DNA of 64,000 nucleotides, taken from NCBI GenBank assembly GCA_018398585.1, contig JAGTTD010000011.1, forward strand, positions 10,105,001 through 10,169,000. The letters are read 5' to 3'. Of the stretch, positions 21,318 to 32,318 are shown in pieces; position 1 is the stretch's first letter, and every line of letters starts with the position of its first letter. This DNA is from Simmondsia chinensis (lineage: Eukaryota; Streptophyta; Magnoliopsida; Caryophyllales; Simmondsiaceae). The translations under genes were made by a program, and so were the position numbers. The notes beneath the pieces were generated by a model. It saw only the letters and a list, made by a program, of their open reading frames with translations. It made no database searches and was not told the origin of the DNA.

Positions 21318-22489
21318 CGATAAGCCCAATTTAGCATACAATTTTTCATATATTTTAGGTTTAATGACTAATCATTTTACATCCAATTCTTATCTCTTTT
21401 GCTTACTTTTGTTCTTTTTTCCTATTGTTATTTACTTGCAAATATACTAATTTTATGCTAGTAGTTGATAGGTTTTATCATCAACATCAACAAATATAAG
21501 CAAGATACATAAAACAAAAGAACAAAGATGAGCAAAAATGAACAAAACCACACGGCTAAGGCAAGAACAAGCAAGATCATGAACAACTGGTTGCAATTTG
21601 CATTTTTGGGTGGCAATTTGGGCAAATCAAACGGAAGAACTACTTACAAATTTATAAACAAGTTCCCCTTAATGCCAAAAGTGAAGTTTGGGCAGCAACA
21701 GTTGATAAAAATGAAAAAAAATGACCAGAGTTGAAGTTGCAAGGAGTGGCAGCAAAGATAACAAATGAGGATGAACTTGTAGCTTTTTATTTCATAATAT
21801 GCTATTGTAAACTACTATAAATAGGGATGTTAGGGAAAGCATCATTGAATCATTCAAAATTAATTCCAACCAAAAAAATTAGAGAGAAAACCATGAGGAA
21901 AATAGAAGAATAGAAGGAAGAAAGTTTGGTTTGCAATTTTTCATTTTCAAGTTCTTTTCTATCATTTTCTTCTTTAAATTCATGTATTTTATTTTAGTTT
22001 TGCTTTATGTTGTGTCTACCATGAACTAATTTTATTTTTCCATGGCTACGATATTGCCTAAGTTGTAATATACGTTCTTTTAGAATTCAACATATTCAAA
22101 GTTTGTTTATTGCTTTGTTTGAGTGTTTATTGTTGTTCTTCATGAGTTTTGAATTCTTGATCACCATTCAAGGGCTATATTGATTCATAATGAGTCTAAG
22201 AGAAGATTTATAATGATTGTTAAAGTGATAAACACCACAAATTGAGCGAATGCTAGAGATAAATTAGTGCGATTTGTGTGGTCTTATGTGAAGACAATGA
22301 ATCTTCAAAACTCTTTTCTTATTTAAATTCATGCAAGAGAATGATTAGTTAATATGTAAAAGAGTATGCCAAATGTTGCCAGAGAGAGAACATTAAGTTA
22401 TGGTTTTTAACCATCAACATGTAATAACAACTTGAATATCGAGAATAGAAAGACGTATTGATGCAATTAGGTGAAATTAGATGCCCTAG
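21318..22489 (+). mobile_element. Athila-like copy C 3' LTR, left part
   Basis: It begins CGATAAGCCC (TG mutated to CG) after a perfect Athila-type polypurine tract, and matches the minus-strand LTRs at 381-3959 in opposite orientation. TATAAATAGG lies at 21816-21825. It is interrupted at 22489 by the Tat-like element, and the rest continues at 40894-41123. Confidence 0.85.
22485..22489. repeat. Target-site duplication of the Tat-like element, left (cctag)
   Basis: cctag here and cttag at 40894-40898 flank the 18.4-kb insertion. Across the join the Athila-like LTR reads on as in the homologous copy at 600-650. Confidence 0.75.
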
Positions 22490-22509
22490 TCTTTGTAATT
22501 CGGAAAAAA

Positions 22510-23220
22510 TAACTAAAAATTAACACAATTCACCCAGTCGGAGTAGAATCAATATTATTTTCCCAGTAGGAGTGAAACACAACATTATTCGCCGAGTAGA
22601 ATTAAAATCAACATTATTCGCCAATAAAGGTGAAACGCAACATTATTTGCCCAGTAGGGGCAAAATACACATTATTCACCTAGTAGGAGTAAAATCAACA
22701 TTATTCGCCCAGTAGAGGTGAAACACAACATTATTCGTCCAGTAGGGACCAAATCAACGTTATTCGCCCAGTAGGAGTAAAAATCAACATTATTCGCCCA
22801 GTAGGAGTAAAAATCAACATTATTCGCCCAGTACGAGTAGAATTAATATTATTCGCCCAGGAGGAGTAGACACAGCATTATTTGCCCAATAGGGAAAAAT
22901 CAACATTATTTGCATAATAGGGGTAAAATCAACATTATTCGCCCAATAGGAGTAAAAATCAACATTATTTGCCTAGTAGGGGGTAAAATCAACATTATTC
23001 GCCCAGTAAGAGTAGAATCAACATTATTCACCCAGTAGAGGTGAAACAAATATTATTCGCCCAGTAAGGGCAAAATCAACGTTATTCGCCCAGTAGGGGC
23101 AAAATCAACATTATTCGCCCAGTAGGAGTAAAAATCAACATTATTCGCCCAGTAGAGAGAAAAAAATAATGTTATTCACCCAGTAGGGATAAAGACAACA
23201 TTATTTACTCGTGTAATGCC
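22510..23220 (+). repeat. LTR minisatellite, unit about 34 bp (5' LTR)
   Basis: About 20 imperfect copies of 'attattcgcccagtaggagt' plus a variable 'aaaatcaac'-type linker. They alternate between a pink-like set ending gtgaaacacaac and one ending taaaatcaac. The same array is in the 3' LTR (39990-40650) with fewer bases in total. Confidence 0.9.
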
Positions 23221-23330
23221 AAAAACCGTATAAACCTAGCCATTTTCACTCCTTTTAAGGAACATTCAAAACTTAACTTGTAAGAAAGAAAAAAGGATAC
23301 TTATCTAAAAAGCTAAAAACACCCCACCAC

Positions 23331-23340
23331 TATAAATAGG
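23331..23340 (+). promoter_or_regulatory. TATA box of the Tat-like 5' LTR
   Basis: TATAAATAGG, 3' of the minisatellite and about 120 bp before the LTR end. The equivalent in the 3' LTR is tataaataag at 40771-40780. Confidence 0.65.
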
Positions 23341-23457
23341 AAGAATGGGAAGAAAGGAAAGGCAGGAAAAACCAAGGGATAATGGAGATCTCGATGATCA
23401 TTAAGTCGCTTGAGTTTAGCTTCTTCCCAAATACCTACTAAACACCACAAACATAAT

Positions 23458-23475
23458 TGGCGCCGTTTGTGGGGA
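23458..23475 (+). other. Primer-binding site, tRNA-Asp-like
   Basis: TGGCGCCGTTTGTGGGGA, which matches the tRNA-Asp complement except in the GTTTG segment. It lies five bases after the LTR end. Confidence 0.8.
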
Positions 23476-23484
23476 GGTCACATT

Positions 23485-25500
23485 ATGAATGAGTTATCGA
23501 GATCCCCGGATCCCCTAACTCAAGACAGTGAAACTGAACATGTCTCAAAAAGCCAACTTAAAAATATACAAATGGTTTTAGAACAACTTATGGAGAAATT
23601 AACAGAACAGAGGCCCGAAAATAACCCAGTTTCTACAAATGTAAAGTTACCAGAAGTTGAGCATGATTATGTCCGTAAACCTTAACAAAAAGAGAAATCC
23701 GAGAAAAGAAAAGTTAAGCATCGTGAACCTGATTGTGCCCATAAAAACTCAGAGAACTTACAGATAGACCGAGATACTATGGAGGATGAATCTACCACTA
23801 ACATCAACATCATACACAAAAGCCAACCGGATTTTACTCATCCTCCAGAAGGAGCAAGGATTTACTCAATTCCTGAAGTTTCGGATATGTACTCTCCTTT
23901 TTCATTAAGAATTTTATCTTTTCTAGTAGAAAAAGTTAAGGTCCCCAACATAGGCCTCTTTGATGGATCTCAAGATCCTGAAAATCATCTGTCAGGCTTT
24001 AAATCCATAATGTTTATACAAAATGCTTCAGAGGAAGTGTGGTGTAAATGCTTTCTAGCCACCTTAAAGGGAGTGGCTCAATCTTGGTTTTCTTCCCTAC
24101 CTCTTGGTTCAATCGATAGTTTTACCCAATTAGCAGACTAGGAATTTCGTAAGTAATAAAAGGTGGAGAAAAATGGCCACACAGATGATGCAATTGCAAC
24201 AAAAAGAATTCGAAACCTTGAGAGATTACGTTAAATGATTTACTAGAGAAATGATAGACTTACCAGGATTAGCTGACGAAACCGCCATTGGCGCCTTCAT
24301 CAACGGACTAAAGCATTCAGGCTTTAAATTTTCCCTGGCTAAGAAGCAACTAGAAACCATTGATGAATTATGGGGTCAAGCCAACAAATACATATCGGCT
24401 AAAGATGTTATGACCGTGGCAGGAAAGATGCAACTAGGAGTCACTGGGAGACCATGAGAAAAACCGAAAATGTCTCACTCGATAAGGCCAAGGGTGCCAG
24501 ATGTCACGGGACGGTTTTTGACACCCTTGTCAAGCCCGTGCGCCACTTAACTTCACTCCGAAAGTACCTCGCTAAGTCAGGCTCCTCGTTAACCCGAAGG
24601 TTGTGTTTATGCGGAATAAAGACAAAAGAGTGTTTTGGAACAAAGGAAATACAGTCACAATAACAATGTAAGTACACGTTCAAAGGGACAATGAGATTGG
24701 ATTAATGTGGGTGAGTTTGGACACCCTTGGCAATTGCCATTCCTTATTATTTATACTCAATGATATTTACAATATGCATGAACCGTGTGTATTTCCCAAG
24801 GGGCACGGTTCATTACCTAAGAGACATGAATATTAAATAGGTACATGAATCTAGTCTAAATACATAGAATGTTAAAGGGACAAAATCGGGTGCACTCCCC
24901 TTGGACTAAGCGTGTCAAGTGGACCGTGTAAATGATCCAAGAGACGCGCCTCAATCAGCAAGGGACGCGACCTTGGGAAGGACATGGGCGCCCGTGTCTG
25001 GGCCTGCGCCTGGGCGCGCTGGGACGCGACCCTGACACTGCCTGGACCGTGTCTGGGCCGTGTCTAGGGCGTGTCAAGGCCCTTTGGACGTGACCCTTCA
25101 TGTCAAGCGACATGTCCTCCCGTTTACATACGCGCATCAAGTAAATTAAGGAAAAATAAGGAAGGCCTAGTACTTCTTAGGTCCTTCTAGTACATTATTA
25201 AAAATAAAAAGTACTATACTATTGGCGGTCCGTGACACAGAGGTGACTTTAAAACCAAAAATACAAGTGCAAAGACCTGCAAGATGTTTTACTTCTGAAA
25301 TATAAGAAACTATGGCACGTTAACCTTTCCCTTTTAAAAGAACATCCTACAGGACAAAAGCACCCTTCAATCCACTGGCCAAATCAAAATGGTGCAGTTA
25401 TCATAAATTTTATGGCCATACCACAGAGGAATGCCAAGTGAGGAAGAAACAGACTCAAAATGGTCAGGCTCAGACAGCTAACCCTGGTATACAATAAAAG
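23485..25500 (+). pseudogene. gag: Tat-like gag (stops, split by a solo LTR)
   Basis: The likely start is ATG at 23485 (MNELSRSPDP), because an upstream in-frame ATG at 23410 lies inside the LTR. The gag core is recognisable at 23860-24140 (VKVPNIGLFDGSQDPENHLS, AQSWFSSLP) and 24251-24450 (ETIDELWGQANKYI). It is interrupted by the 736-bp insertion at 24502-25237, then resumes with KWCSYHKFYGHTTEEC at about 25385-25440, a C-x2-H-x4-H-x4-C knuckle typical of Tat gag. Stops occur at 23683, 24139 and elsewhere. Confidence 0.8.
24502..25237. mobile_element. GC-rich solo LTR (or LTR-like insertion) inside Tat-like gag
   Basis: 736 bp starting TGTCACGGGACGG and ending GGTCCGTGACA, giving an inverted terminal repeat of about 11 bp and TG...CA ends. 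It is flanked by caga on both sides (24498-24501, 25238-25241). The middle is strikingly GC-rich (around 24940-25100, repeated gggacgcgacc and cgtgtctgggc) compared with its surroundings. Gag reading resumes after it. No partner LTR or internal region is present, so a solo LTR is most likely; a large MITE is the alternative. Confidence 0.65.
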
Positions 25501-26244
25501 GAACCATACAATAAAGCACTAATATCAATGGCACTGAGAGAATTGGTAGAACAACCAAAAAAAAAAAAAATTGCTATGATATCTCGAACTTTGCATTCGG
25601 GTAACCTTTGCTTGTCCAAATCAGAAAAAGAACAAACAAAAAGAATCCGACCCCTATTAGAAATCACTTTGGTGAGGAAGATTTGAGTGATGTTTGCATT
25701 CCACATGAAGATCCGTCGGTTATCACCCTTGAAATGGAACAATATTATGTACATCGAGTGTTAGTTGATCAAGGGGGTGCGGTGAATGTACCCTTCTACT
25801 AGTGTTTTGACCAAATGGAAATACGAGAGAATGGAATTTCACTGGTTCACTACCCTGTAGTAGGTTTCACAGGAGAAGCAGTCAAACCACTAGGAGCAAT
25901 TTCCATGAACGTTGTATTTTGAGGACAAAAATCTGCTAGGAAAATTATGATGGCATTCCTACTTATAGATTTACCCTCCCCTTACAACGTAATACTTGGT
26001 CAACCTGCTTTAAACGATATACAAGCCGTAATCTCTACCTATCATTTGCTAATGAAATTTGAATCAGACAACGGAGAAATAGCGGCCATTCGAGGAAATC
26101 AAAAGGTAGCCCGTGAGTGCTATTACGCCTCGCTGAAAAATGATAGTTGCAAAATCACATCCGAAGTAGGTGTAGGGAACTTAGCCTTTCTAAGGAAAGT
26201 GAACTTGCAAACTCAGATCAAGACTGTGGAAAATTAGAAGAAAT
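25501..26244 (+). pseudogene. pol: Tat-like aspartic protease
   Basis: The frame at 25608-25802 ends in the active-site region VHRVLVDQGGAVNVPF (canonical VDxGSxxN), followed by a TAG. It continues at 25947-26237 with LIDLPSPYNVILGQPALNDI, the flap and C-terminal block found in Tat proteases. The active-site Asp is present, but Ser/Thr is replaced (D-Q-G). Confidence 0.75.
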
Positions 26245-27190
26245 AGAGGTGGAAGAAGGAAAACCTATAAAAGTATGGTATTGGCTATCCGAGGAAATAA
26301 AGAAAGAATTGGCCCTATTATTAAAACAATATCGAGACATCTTAGCGTATAACACCGATGAGATGACAAGAATTAATCGAGCTGTTATGATTCATAAACT
26401 AAATGTTTTAGCAGGAACTTCCCCGATAAAACAAAAGAAAAGAAACTTTTGAGCTGAAAGAGGGCAAGCCATCAAAGCATAGGTAAATAAGTTACTACGA
26501 TTAGGATTTATAAGAGAAGTTAGATATCCCGAATGGTTGGCCAATGTGGTGTTGGTAAAGAAACCGAATGGAACTTGGCAAATGTGTATTGATTTCACAT
26601 ATTTGAATAAGTTCTGCCCAAAAGATTCCTTTCAACTTCCAAAGATCGACCAACTAGTAGATTCTACGGCATGGAACGAATTGTTTAGTTTTATGGATGC
26701 TTTCTCAGGCTACCACCAAATAAAAATGGATTCACAACACGAGTAGAAAACGTCATTCGTTACTAACGAAGGAACCTATTGTTACAAAGTAATGCTTTTT
26801 GGCCTCAAGAATGCAAGTGCAACATAACAACGATTGGTTAACAAGGTATTTACTTAACAAATTACACGTAATATGGAAGTTTATGTCGACGATATGATTG
26901 TCAAGTCACGCGTTAATGAAAATCATACAAAAGATCTATAGGAAACTCTGCAAACCTTATGAGAATATCAAATGAAACTAAATCCTAACAAATGTTCATT
27001 TGGCATACCTGAAAGAAAGTTTTTAGGCTACATTGTTAGTGCTCGAGGGATTAAGGCCAATCCGGTGAAGATAAGAGCCATTCAAGAAATGGGAACTCCG
27101 AAAACAATGAAGGATGTACAATGACTTACGGGGCGGCTAGCCGCACTCAGTAGGTTTATTAGTAAATCCGCCAAAAAAGCACTCACATTC
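26245..27190 (+). pseudogene. pol: Tat-like reverse transcriptase
   Basis: It includes EEIKKELALLLKQYRDILAY, RYPEWLANVVLVKKPNGTWQ, CIDFTYLNKFCPKDSFQLP, FSFMDAFSGYHQIKMD, and the catalytic MEVYVDDMIVKSR (about 26873) with YVDD intact. It then has CSFGIPERKFLGYIVSARGI. Stops (for example 26450, 26744, 27122) are mostly single-base changes from CAA, CGA or TGG. The frame is otherwise conserved. Confidence 0.85.
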
Positions 27191-27196
27191 TTTTGA

Positions 27197-27650
27197 GTGC
27201 TAAGAGAAAAAAGGGATCAACTATGGGATAAGGAGTGTGAACATGCTTTTCAACATATCAAAGAACATTTTGCATATCTTCCCTCAATGGCCAAACCTAA
27301 CCCAGGGGAAATCTTGACTCTATATGCAGCAGCCACGAGTAAAACTATTAGCGCCGTCAGAGCCGCTAATTGCTCGAAAGGACAAATCTCGGTATATTTT
27401 GTCAACCGAGTATTGAAAGAGGCCGAATTAAGGTACCTTCTGTTAGAAAAAAAATGGTATTTGCAATTATAATAGCCTCAAGAAAATTTCGACCTTACTT
27501 TCAAGCACATACTATAAATGTATTAAATGGCCAGCCCATCAGGAAACTATTATCAAAATTAGAATGCTCGGGTAGATTGTTAGCTTGGGCCGTAGAATTG
27601 TTAGAATACGACTTACACTATCTATCACGGACTGCCATAAAAGCACAAGC
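27197..27650 (+). pseudogene. pol: Tat-like gypsy-type RNase H, split by the nested chromovirus
   Basis: It runs from LWDKECEHAFQHIKEHFAYL through TLYAAATSKTISAVRAANC (first catalytic Asp lost, as is common in this domain of Tat elements), KEAELRYLLLEKKW and FRPYFQAHTINVLNGQPIRK to the domain end AVELLEYDLHYLSRTAIKAQA. The coding sequence is cut after 'gcacaagc' at 27650 and resumes at 31605 with the same bases. Confidence 0.8.
27646..27650. repeat. Target-site duplication of the nested chromovirus (caagc)
   Basis: caagc at 27646-27650 and again at 31605-31609. Removing the insertion and one copy restores an open frame (KAQALADFLAE) in the host Tat-like pol. Confidence 0.95.
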
Positions 27651-27957
27651 TGATAAGCTCAAGGTAGTTCTTGAGCTTAAACTAGATAGAACGAAAGAGA
27701 AATTGAACGAAATTGGAAATGAAGAAGGAAAAGAGACATGTTTTATTCATTAAATGCCTAACACTTACAAGACAATCCTTACTTATAGCCAAAACAAGGA
27801 GACAAATATCTAGACCTTAACCGACTTATTACAACCAACAAAACAAAGGGAACTCAACAATGCCAACTAACAACCGCTTTTGGCCCCAAACCACAAGAAT
27901 TAGAATTTGAACATGAAACAGCCTGCAGCTAAGACAAAACTAACTCCGATCACGACA
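27651..27957 (-). mobile_element. 3' LTR of the nested chromovirus
   Basis: 307 bp, on the plus strand TGATAAGCTC ... GATCACGACA. It pairs with 31285-31604. I count about 16 substitutions plus a 13-bp tandem duplication (in the 5' LTR) between them. On the minus strand the polypurine tract gagaggagggtat (27958-27970) precedes it. Confidence 0.95.
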
Positions 27958-27970
27958 ATACCCTCCTCTC

Positions 27971-29402
27971 CAGCACATTCTTGCCTCAAGAATGAAAAGA
28001 AGGGAATTGAGACTTGAGAAACTTCCAACTTTCCCAAGTAGCACCGTCTTTACCAAGGTTTTCCCATTGAACCAATACCTGCTTCCCTTGATCATGTACT
28101 GACCTGCTGTCCACAATAGCTATAGGCTCAAGAACTAACAGTCCATTGGAAGCTTGTAAGACAGCCACTGCTCCTTTATTTTGATCTGGCACATGCTTTT
28201 TAAGTAGGGAAACATGGAAGACCAGGTGCACCAAACTGTCTTCTGGTAGTTCTAACCGGTAAACAACCTTACCAATTCTCTCAAGAACCTAGTAAGGACC
28301 ATAAAATCTTGCAGATAGCTTGATATTTTTGCAGACAGCCACTGAGCTTTGTCTATAGGGCTGTAATTTGAGGTAAACGAAGTCTCCGACATTGAAATTT
28401 CTGTCAATCCTCTTCTTATCTGCAAAGAATTTCATTCTAGCATGTGCTAATTAAAGGTTATCCTTAAGCTGTCTTGCTAGCTAAGCCCTCTGCTGCAACA
28501 ACTCATTAACACCTTCAACCTGTGATACTGCTCCTTGTTGACGTAAAGGAGGAGGGATCGTAGCCATACAAAGCTGTGAAGGGGGTTGCACCCAAAGAAG
28601 AGTGAAAGTGAGTATTATACCAATACTCAGCGAGAGATAAGTATTTATTCCATTGCTTTGGTTGTGTGAATGTCATTCCCCTTAGGTACTGCTCAATACA
28701 CTGATTAACCCTCTCAGTTTGGCCATCTGACTGAGGGTGATACGAGGAGCTTATAGCCAATGTAGTACCCAGCAGCAAAAACAATTCACGCCAAAAAGAA
28801 CTAGTGAATAATTTGTCTCGGTCCGAAACAATGGACTATGGTAGCCCATGAAGCTTGTACACCTGATCCAAGAACATTCTAGCTAGCTTTTCTGCTGTAA
28901 TGGGGTGATGGAAAGCTACAAAGTGACCAAATTTGGTGAAATGATCTACAATCACCCAAATGACCTCCTTCCCCTCTGATTTAGGTAGCCCTTCAATAAA
29001 ATCCATACTAATATGACTCCAAGCACCTTCAGGAATGAGGAGTGGCTGTAACAATCCCTCGTAATGAGTGTGCTCCACTTTCGTTTGCTGACAGATCTCA
29101 CATTGCTGCACAAACTCTTGTACATCTTTTTTCATGCCGTGCCACTGGAAATACAGCTTGATTCTCTTGTACGTCCCCTCTATACCCGAATGTCCTCCCC
29201 AAGGTGAGTCATGTGAAGCTCTATTGATTTGCTTTCTCAGCCCTTGACCTTCCCCAATGTATATCTTCCCTTTAATATGGACAATTCCCTGATTTACAGT
29301 CACATCTGTAAGAGTATTAGAAGAATCAGATGGTATGCAATCAGGAATAATGTAGGTCTGCATAAAGGCATCATGTTCATAAGAGTTCATCACTTCTGTC
29401 AT
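27971..29402 (-). pseudogene. pol: Nested chromovirus integrase with chromodomain
   Basis: On the minus strand the zinc region reads HSGIEGTYKRI...CEICQQTK. The catalytic triad is complete: ISMDFIEGLP, VSDRDKLF and GQTERVNQ. The GPY-type module and HLVFHVSLLKKHV follow. The C terminus (28130-27986) reads VLVQWENLGKDGATWESWKF, a well-kept chromovirus chromodomain, which in related elements targets integration to marked chromatin. Stops sit near 28833, 28460 and 28290. Confidence 0.85.
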
Positions 29403-30060
29403 TTAAGAAGGAACCACTTGAGTAATGGCTGCATAGGAGCCCTGAGCTTCAAGGTCCTCAAACCTTCTAGATAAAGCATCAGCTACCACATTTTCAACCC
29501 CTTTCCGGTATTGGATGGTGTATTCCAGACCTAGCATCTTCATTAATCCTTTCCTCTATACTCTTGTAGTGATTCTCTACTCAAGAAGATACTTGAGACT
29601 TTGGTGATCTGTCTTGATCACAAACAAATGTCCTTTAAGGTAATGCCGAAATTTCTACACAGCTAACAGAATAGCCATGTATTCTTTCTCATAAATCGAC
29701 AACCCTTGGTTCTTTGGACCTAAGGCTTGACTGAAAAAGGCCAAAGGCCTTCCATTTTGGGAAAGCACAGCTCTAATCCTTGTACTGCAGGCAACAGTTT
29801 CTAACATGAAGGGAAATTTGAAATCAGGCATGATAAGTATAGGGGACATGGTCATAGCCTGTTTAAGTCTTTCAAAGGCCTCAGTTACTTGATCACTCCA
29901 AAGAAATCCATCCTTCTTTAACATATCTGTTAAAGGCCTTGCAATGATTCCATACCAAGCAATGAAATTACGGTAATACCCTGTTAAGCCTAAGAACCCT
30001 CTTAGCTGCTTCAGTGTCTTGGGCTGAGGCCAATCTCTCATGGCCTACACTTTGCTAGGG
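29403..30060 (-). pseudogene. pol: Nested chromovirus RNase H and RT connection
   Basis: The minus-strand frame 30041-29655 holds [20 protein letters not shown], the RNase H start (FMLETVACSTRIRAVLSQNG, where VACS replaces the DAS with the first catalytic Asp) and LSIYEKEYMAIL. The remainder to 29403 carries the Asp-His-Gln-Ser region and the ADALSRRFE-like end, with stops. Confidence 0.8.
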
Positions 30061-30545
30061 TCTGTTGCAACACCCTTTCCGGAGATAATATGCCCAAGGT
30101 ACTCAACTTATCTCTTGGCAATGATGCACTTGGAGAGCTAAGCATACAATTTATGCTGCTGCATTGTTTGGAATACCTGCTCCAGATGAGTGTAATGCTG
30201 CTGGTGAAGAACTATAAACAAGGATATCATCAAAAAACACTAGCATAAACTTCCTTAGGTAAGGCTTAAACACAAGGTTCATCAATGCTTGAAATGCAGA
30301 GGGTGCATTAGACAAGCCAAAGGGCATCACCACAAACTCGTAATGCCTGTTGTGAGTTCTAAAAGCAGTCTTATGGATGTCTTGCTCTTGAACTCTAATT
30401 TGATAATAACCTTGCCTCAGATCAAGTTTAGAGAAATACCAAGCACCGTGTAATTCATCTAGTAGATCATCAATAATAGGTATTGGAAACTTATCCTTGA
30501 TGGTAATGGATTTCAACTGTCGGTAATCAATACACATCCTCGACA
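30061..30545 (-). pseudogene. pol: Nested chromovirus reverse transcriptase (N terminus deleted)
   Basis: The minus strand reads [49 protein letters not shown] and [11 protein letters not shown] (catalytic pair intact), then a frameshift near 30190. The part of RT before RMCIDYRQL and the whole protease are missing. At about 30545 the sequence changes directly into gag. Confidence 0.85.
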
Positions 30546-31170
30546 CCATATCTATCACACAACTCCTTAGCAAATTCAGTCCAAGTAGTGGAAGGTTTAG
30601 TACGCAACAGTCCATAGCACCAAGTCTCCATTTCACCACGTAAGTACATAGAAGCTACTTCAACCTTTTGACTCTCACTAATGTTGTAAAAATGAAAGTA
30701 CTTTCACATTTCCTTACCCAAGATTGGGGGAATGTACCATTAAATATCTCCAGATTAACTCTAGGTTGCCAGAATCCATTGTTCCATGCACTTGAAGCGC
30801 TATCAACACTGCCAGTGGGGACAATAGCAGGGTCCGGGGGCCTAACTTGTTGATTTGCTGTAAAGATCCTTCCATCACCAGTGGATGATTGCCGTCTATC
30901 CATCCTCTATTGTAGACTAGAGAATTGTTGAGTAAATTGCATAGACTACGACTCAAACCTACGGTTCATGTCTTACTGTATCATCTGCATCATATTCTGC
31001 ATTTGCAGTAACACTTGGTCCACACAATCACCTTGTTGGTTAGCACTATCACCAGCAAGAGCTACAGCATAGGTCGAGGTTCCTCCACTGGCATTGTTAA
31101 CAACGTTACCCGCTACATTACTAGCAGCATTAGCTTTTGTTGTAGGTGTCATGGCAGATCTCTTCTTCCA
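30546..31170 (-). pseudogene. gag: Nested chromovirus gag (3'-truncated)
   Basis: On the minus strand it starts near 31151 (MTPTTKANAASNVAGNV) and continues with a Gln/Met-rich helix, then RPPDPAIVP and RVNLEIFNGTFPQSWVRKCE. After a frameshift comes the gag core [20 protein letters not shown] and [14 protein letters not shown], which ends at the fusion to RT. The zinc knuckle is lost with the deletion. Confidence 0.75.
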
Positions 31171-31270
31171 AGCCGGATTGCAATGATCAATGCCGCAGTA
31201 CCTTGAACCTTAATCACATAATTCAATCAAATTGAATCTTGAATTCAATCCAATTGAGCGCAATTATCTT

Positions 31271-31282
31271 GCTCTGATACCA
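31271..31282 (-). other. Primer-binding site of the nested chromovirus
   Basis: TGGTATCAGAGC on the minus strand, two bases inside the 5' LTR end; complementary to initiator tRNA-Met. Confidence 0.9.
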
Positions 31283-31284
31283 CT

Positions 31285-31604
31285 TGTTAAGCTCAAGGTA
31301 GTTCTTGAGCTTAACCTAGATAGAACGACAGAGAAATTGAACGAAATTGGAAATGAAGAAGGAAAAGAGATATGTTTTTTTCATTGAATGCCTAACACTT
31401 ACAAGACAATCCTTACTTATAGCCAAAACAAGGGGACAAATATCTAGACAAAATATCTAGACCTTAACCGACTTATTACAACCAACAAAACAAAGGGAAC
31501 TCAACAATGCCAACTAACGAATGCCTTTGGCGCCAAACCACAAGAATTAGAATTCGAACATGAAACAGCCTGCAGCTAGGACAAAACTAACTCCGATCAT
31601 GACA
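31285..31604 (-). mobile_element. 5' LTR of the nested chromovirus
   Basis: 320 bp, on the plus strand TGTTAAGCTC ... GATCATGACA. It contains the 13-bp duplication 'aaatatctagaca' that the 3' LTR lacks. It is followed by the target duplication caagc. Confidence 0.95.
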
Positions 31605-32318
31605 CAAGCCTTGGCAGACTTCCTTGCTGAATGCAGCTTCGAGGAAGAGTTGAGTCCCGAGCCAGGCAACATTACTGAAGAAGGGAAAGGAAAGATTACA
31701 TATTCAAGTGTTGAGGCACCGGGAAAATTCCCGATATGGAATATATTTGTAGATGGTTCTTCATGTCAAGAGGGTTTGGGAGCTAGAATTTTCATTCATG
31801 ATCCTGAAGGGATGACATATCGTTACGCCCTACGCTTCCATTACACGCTGACCAATAATGAAACTGAGTACGAAGCCTTAGTGCATGGAGCTGGTCTTAC
31901 GCATACCGCTGGAGCCCGTTCTATAAGAATTTATAGTGACTCGCAAATAATAGTTAGTCAGGTAAATGGAGAATACGAGGCCATGGAGCCTAACATGCTT
32001 AGATATCTCAAAATGTTTCAAGAATTGGCCACGAACTTTGTAAAAGCGAATGTAATATACATGAATGACAATCACACAGCAGATGAGTTAAGCAAATTAG
32101 CTAGTTCTCATCAAGCACCTCCTAAAAACACCGTGGTAATCATTAAACCAATACACCCCCAAGATTCTACAGGGGAAGTCGTAAAAGGAATATGTTATCT
32201 CGAAACACCACCCACTTGGACACAACAAGTAATGGAATACCTCCATCATGCAAAACAACCTTTAGATCCTCTTGAAGCCAAAAAATTAAGACGACAGCCT
32301 CTCGATTTGTGCTCGTAG
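31605..32318 (+). pseudogene. pol: Tat-like second (archaeal-type) RNase H
   Basis: After the end of the first RNase H (QALADFLAEC), this domain reads WNIFVDGSSCQEGLGARIFI, YALRFHYTLTNNETEYEALV, RIYSDSQIIVSQVNGEYE and NDNHTADELSKLASS. The acidic residues of the active site (DGSS, ETEYEAL, YSDSQ, and the late Asp) are all present, and the frame is open for about 230 codons. A second RNase H between RNase H and integrase is the hallmark of Tat elements. It ends at a TAG at 32316. Confidence 0.85.

Larger units (their letters stand above)
22490..23453 (+). mobile_element. 5' LTR of the Tat-like element
   Basis: 964 bp. It begins TCTTTGTAATTC (aligned to TGTTTTTAGTTT of the 3' LTR, so the terminal TG has mutated) and ends ACCACAAACA. 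Most of its length is a minisatellite. TATAAATAGG is at 23331-23340. The PBS follows at 23458. Confidence 0.9.

Noticed and set aside
22510..23220. CRISPR-like regular repeats
   Set aside because: Units are contiguous minisatellite copies without unique spacers, inside a plant LTR.
24955..25140. GC-rich minus-strand frame (Arg/Pro-rich)
   Set aside because: An artefact of GC-rich repeats in the solo LTR; no motif.
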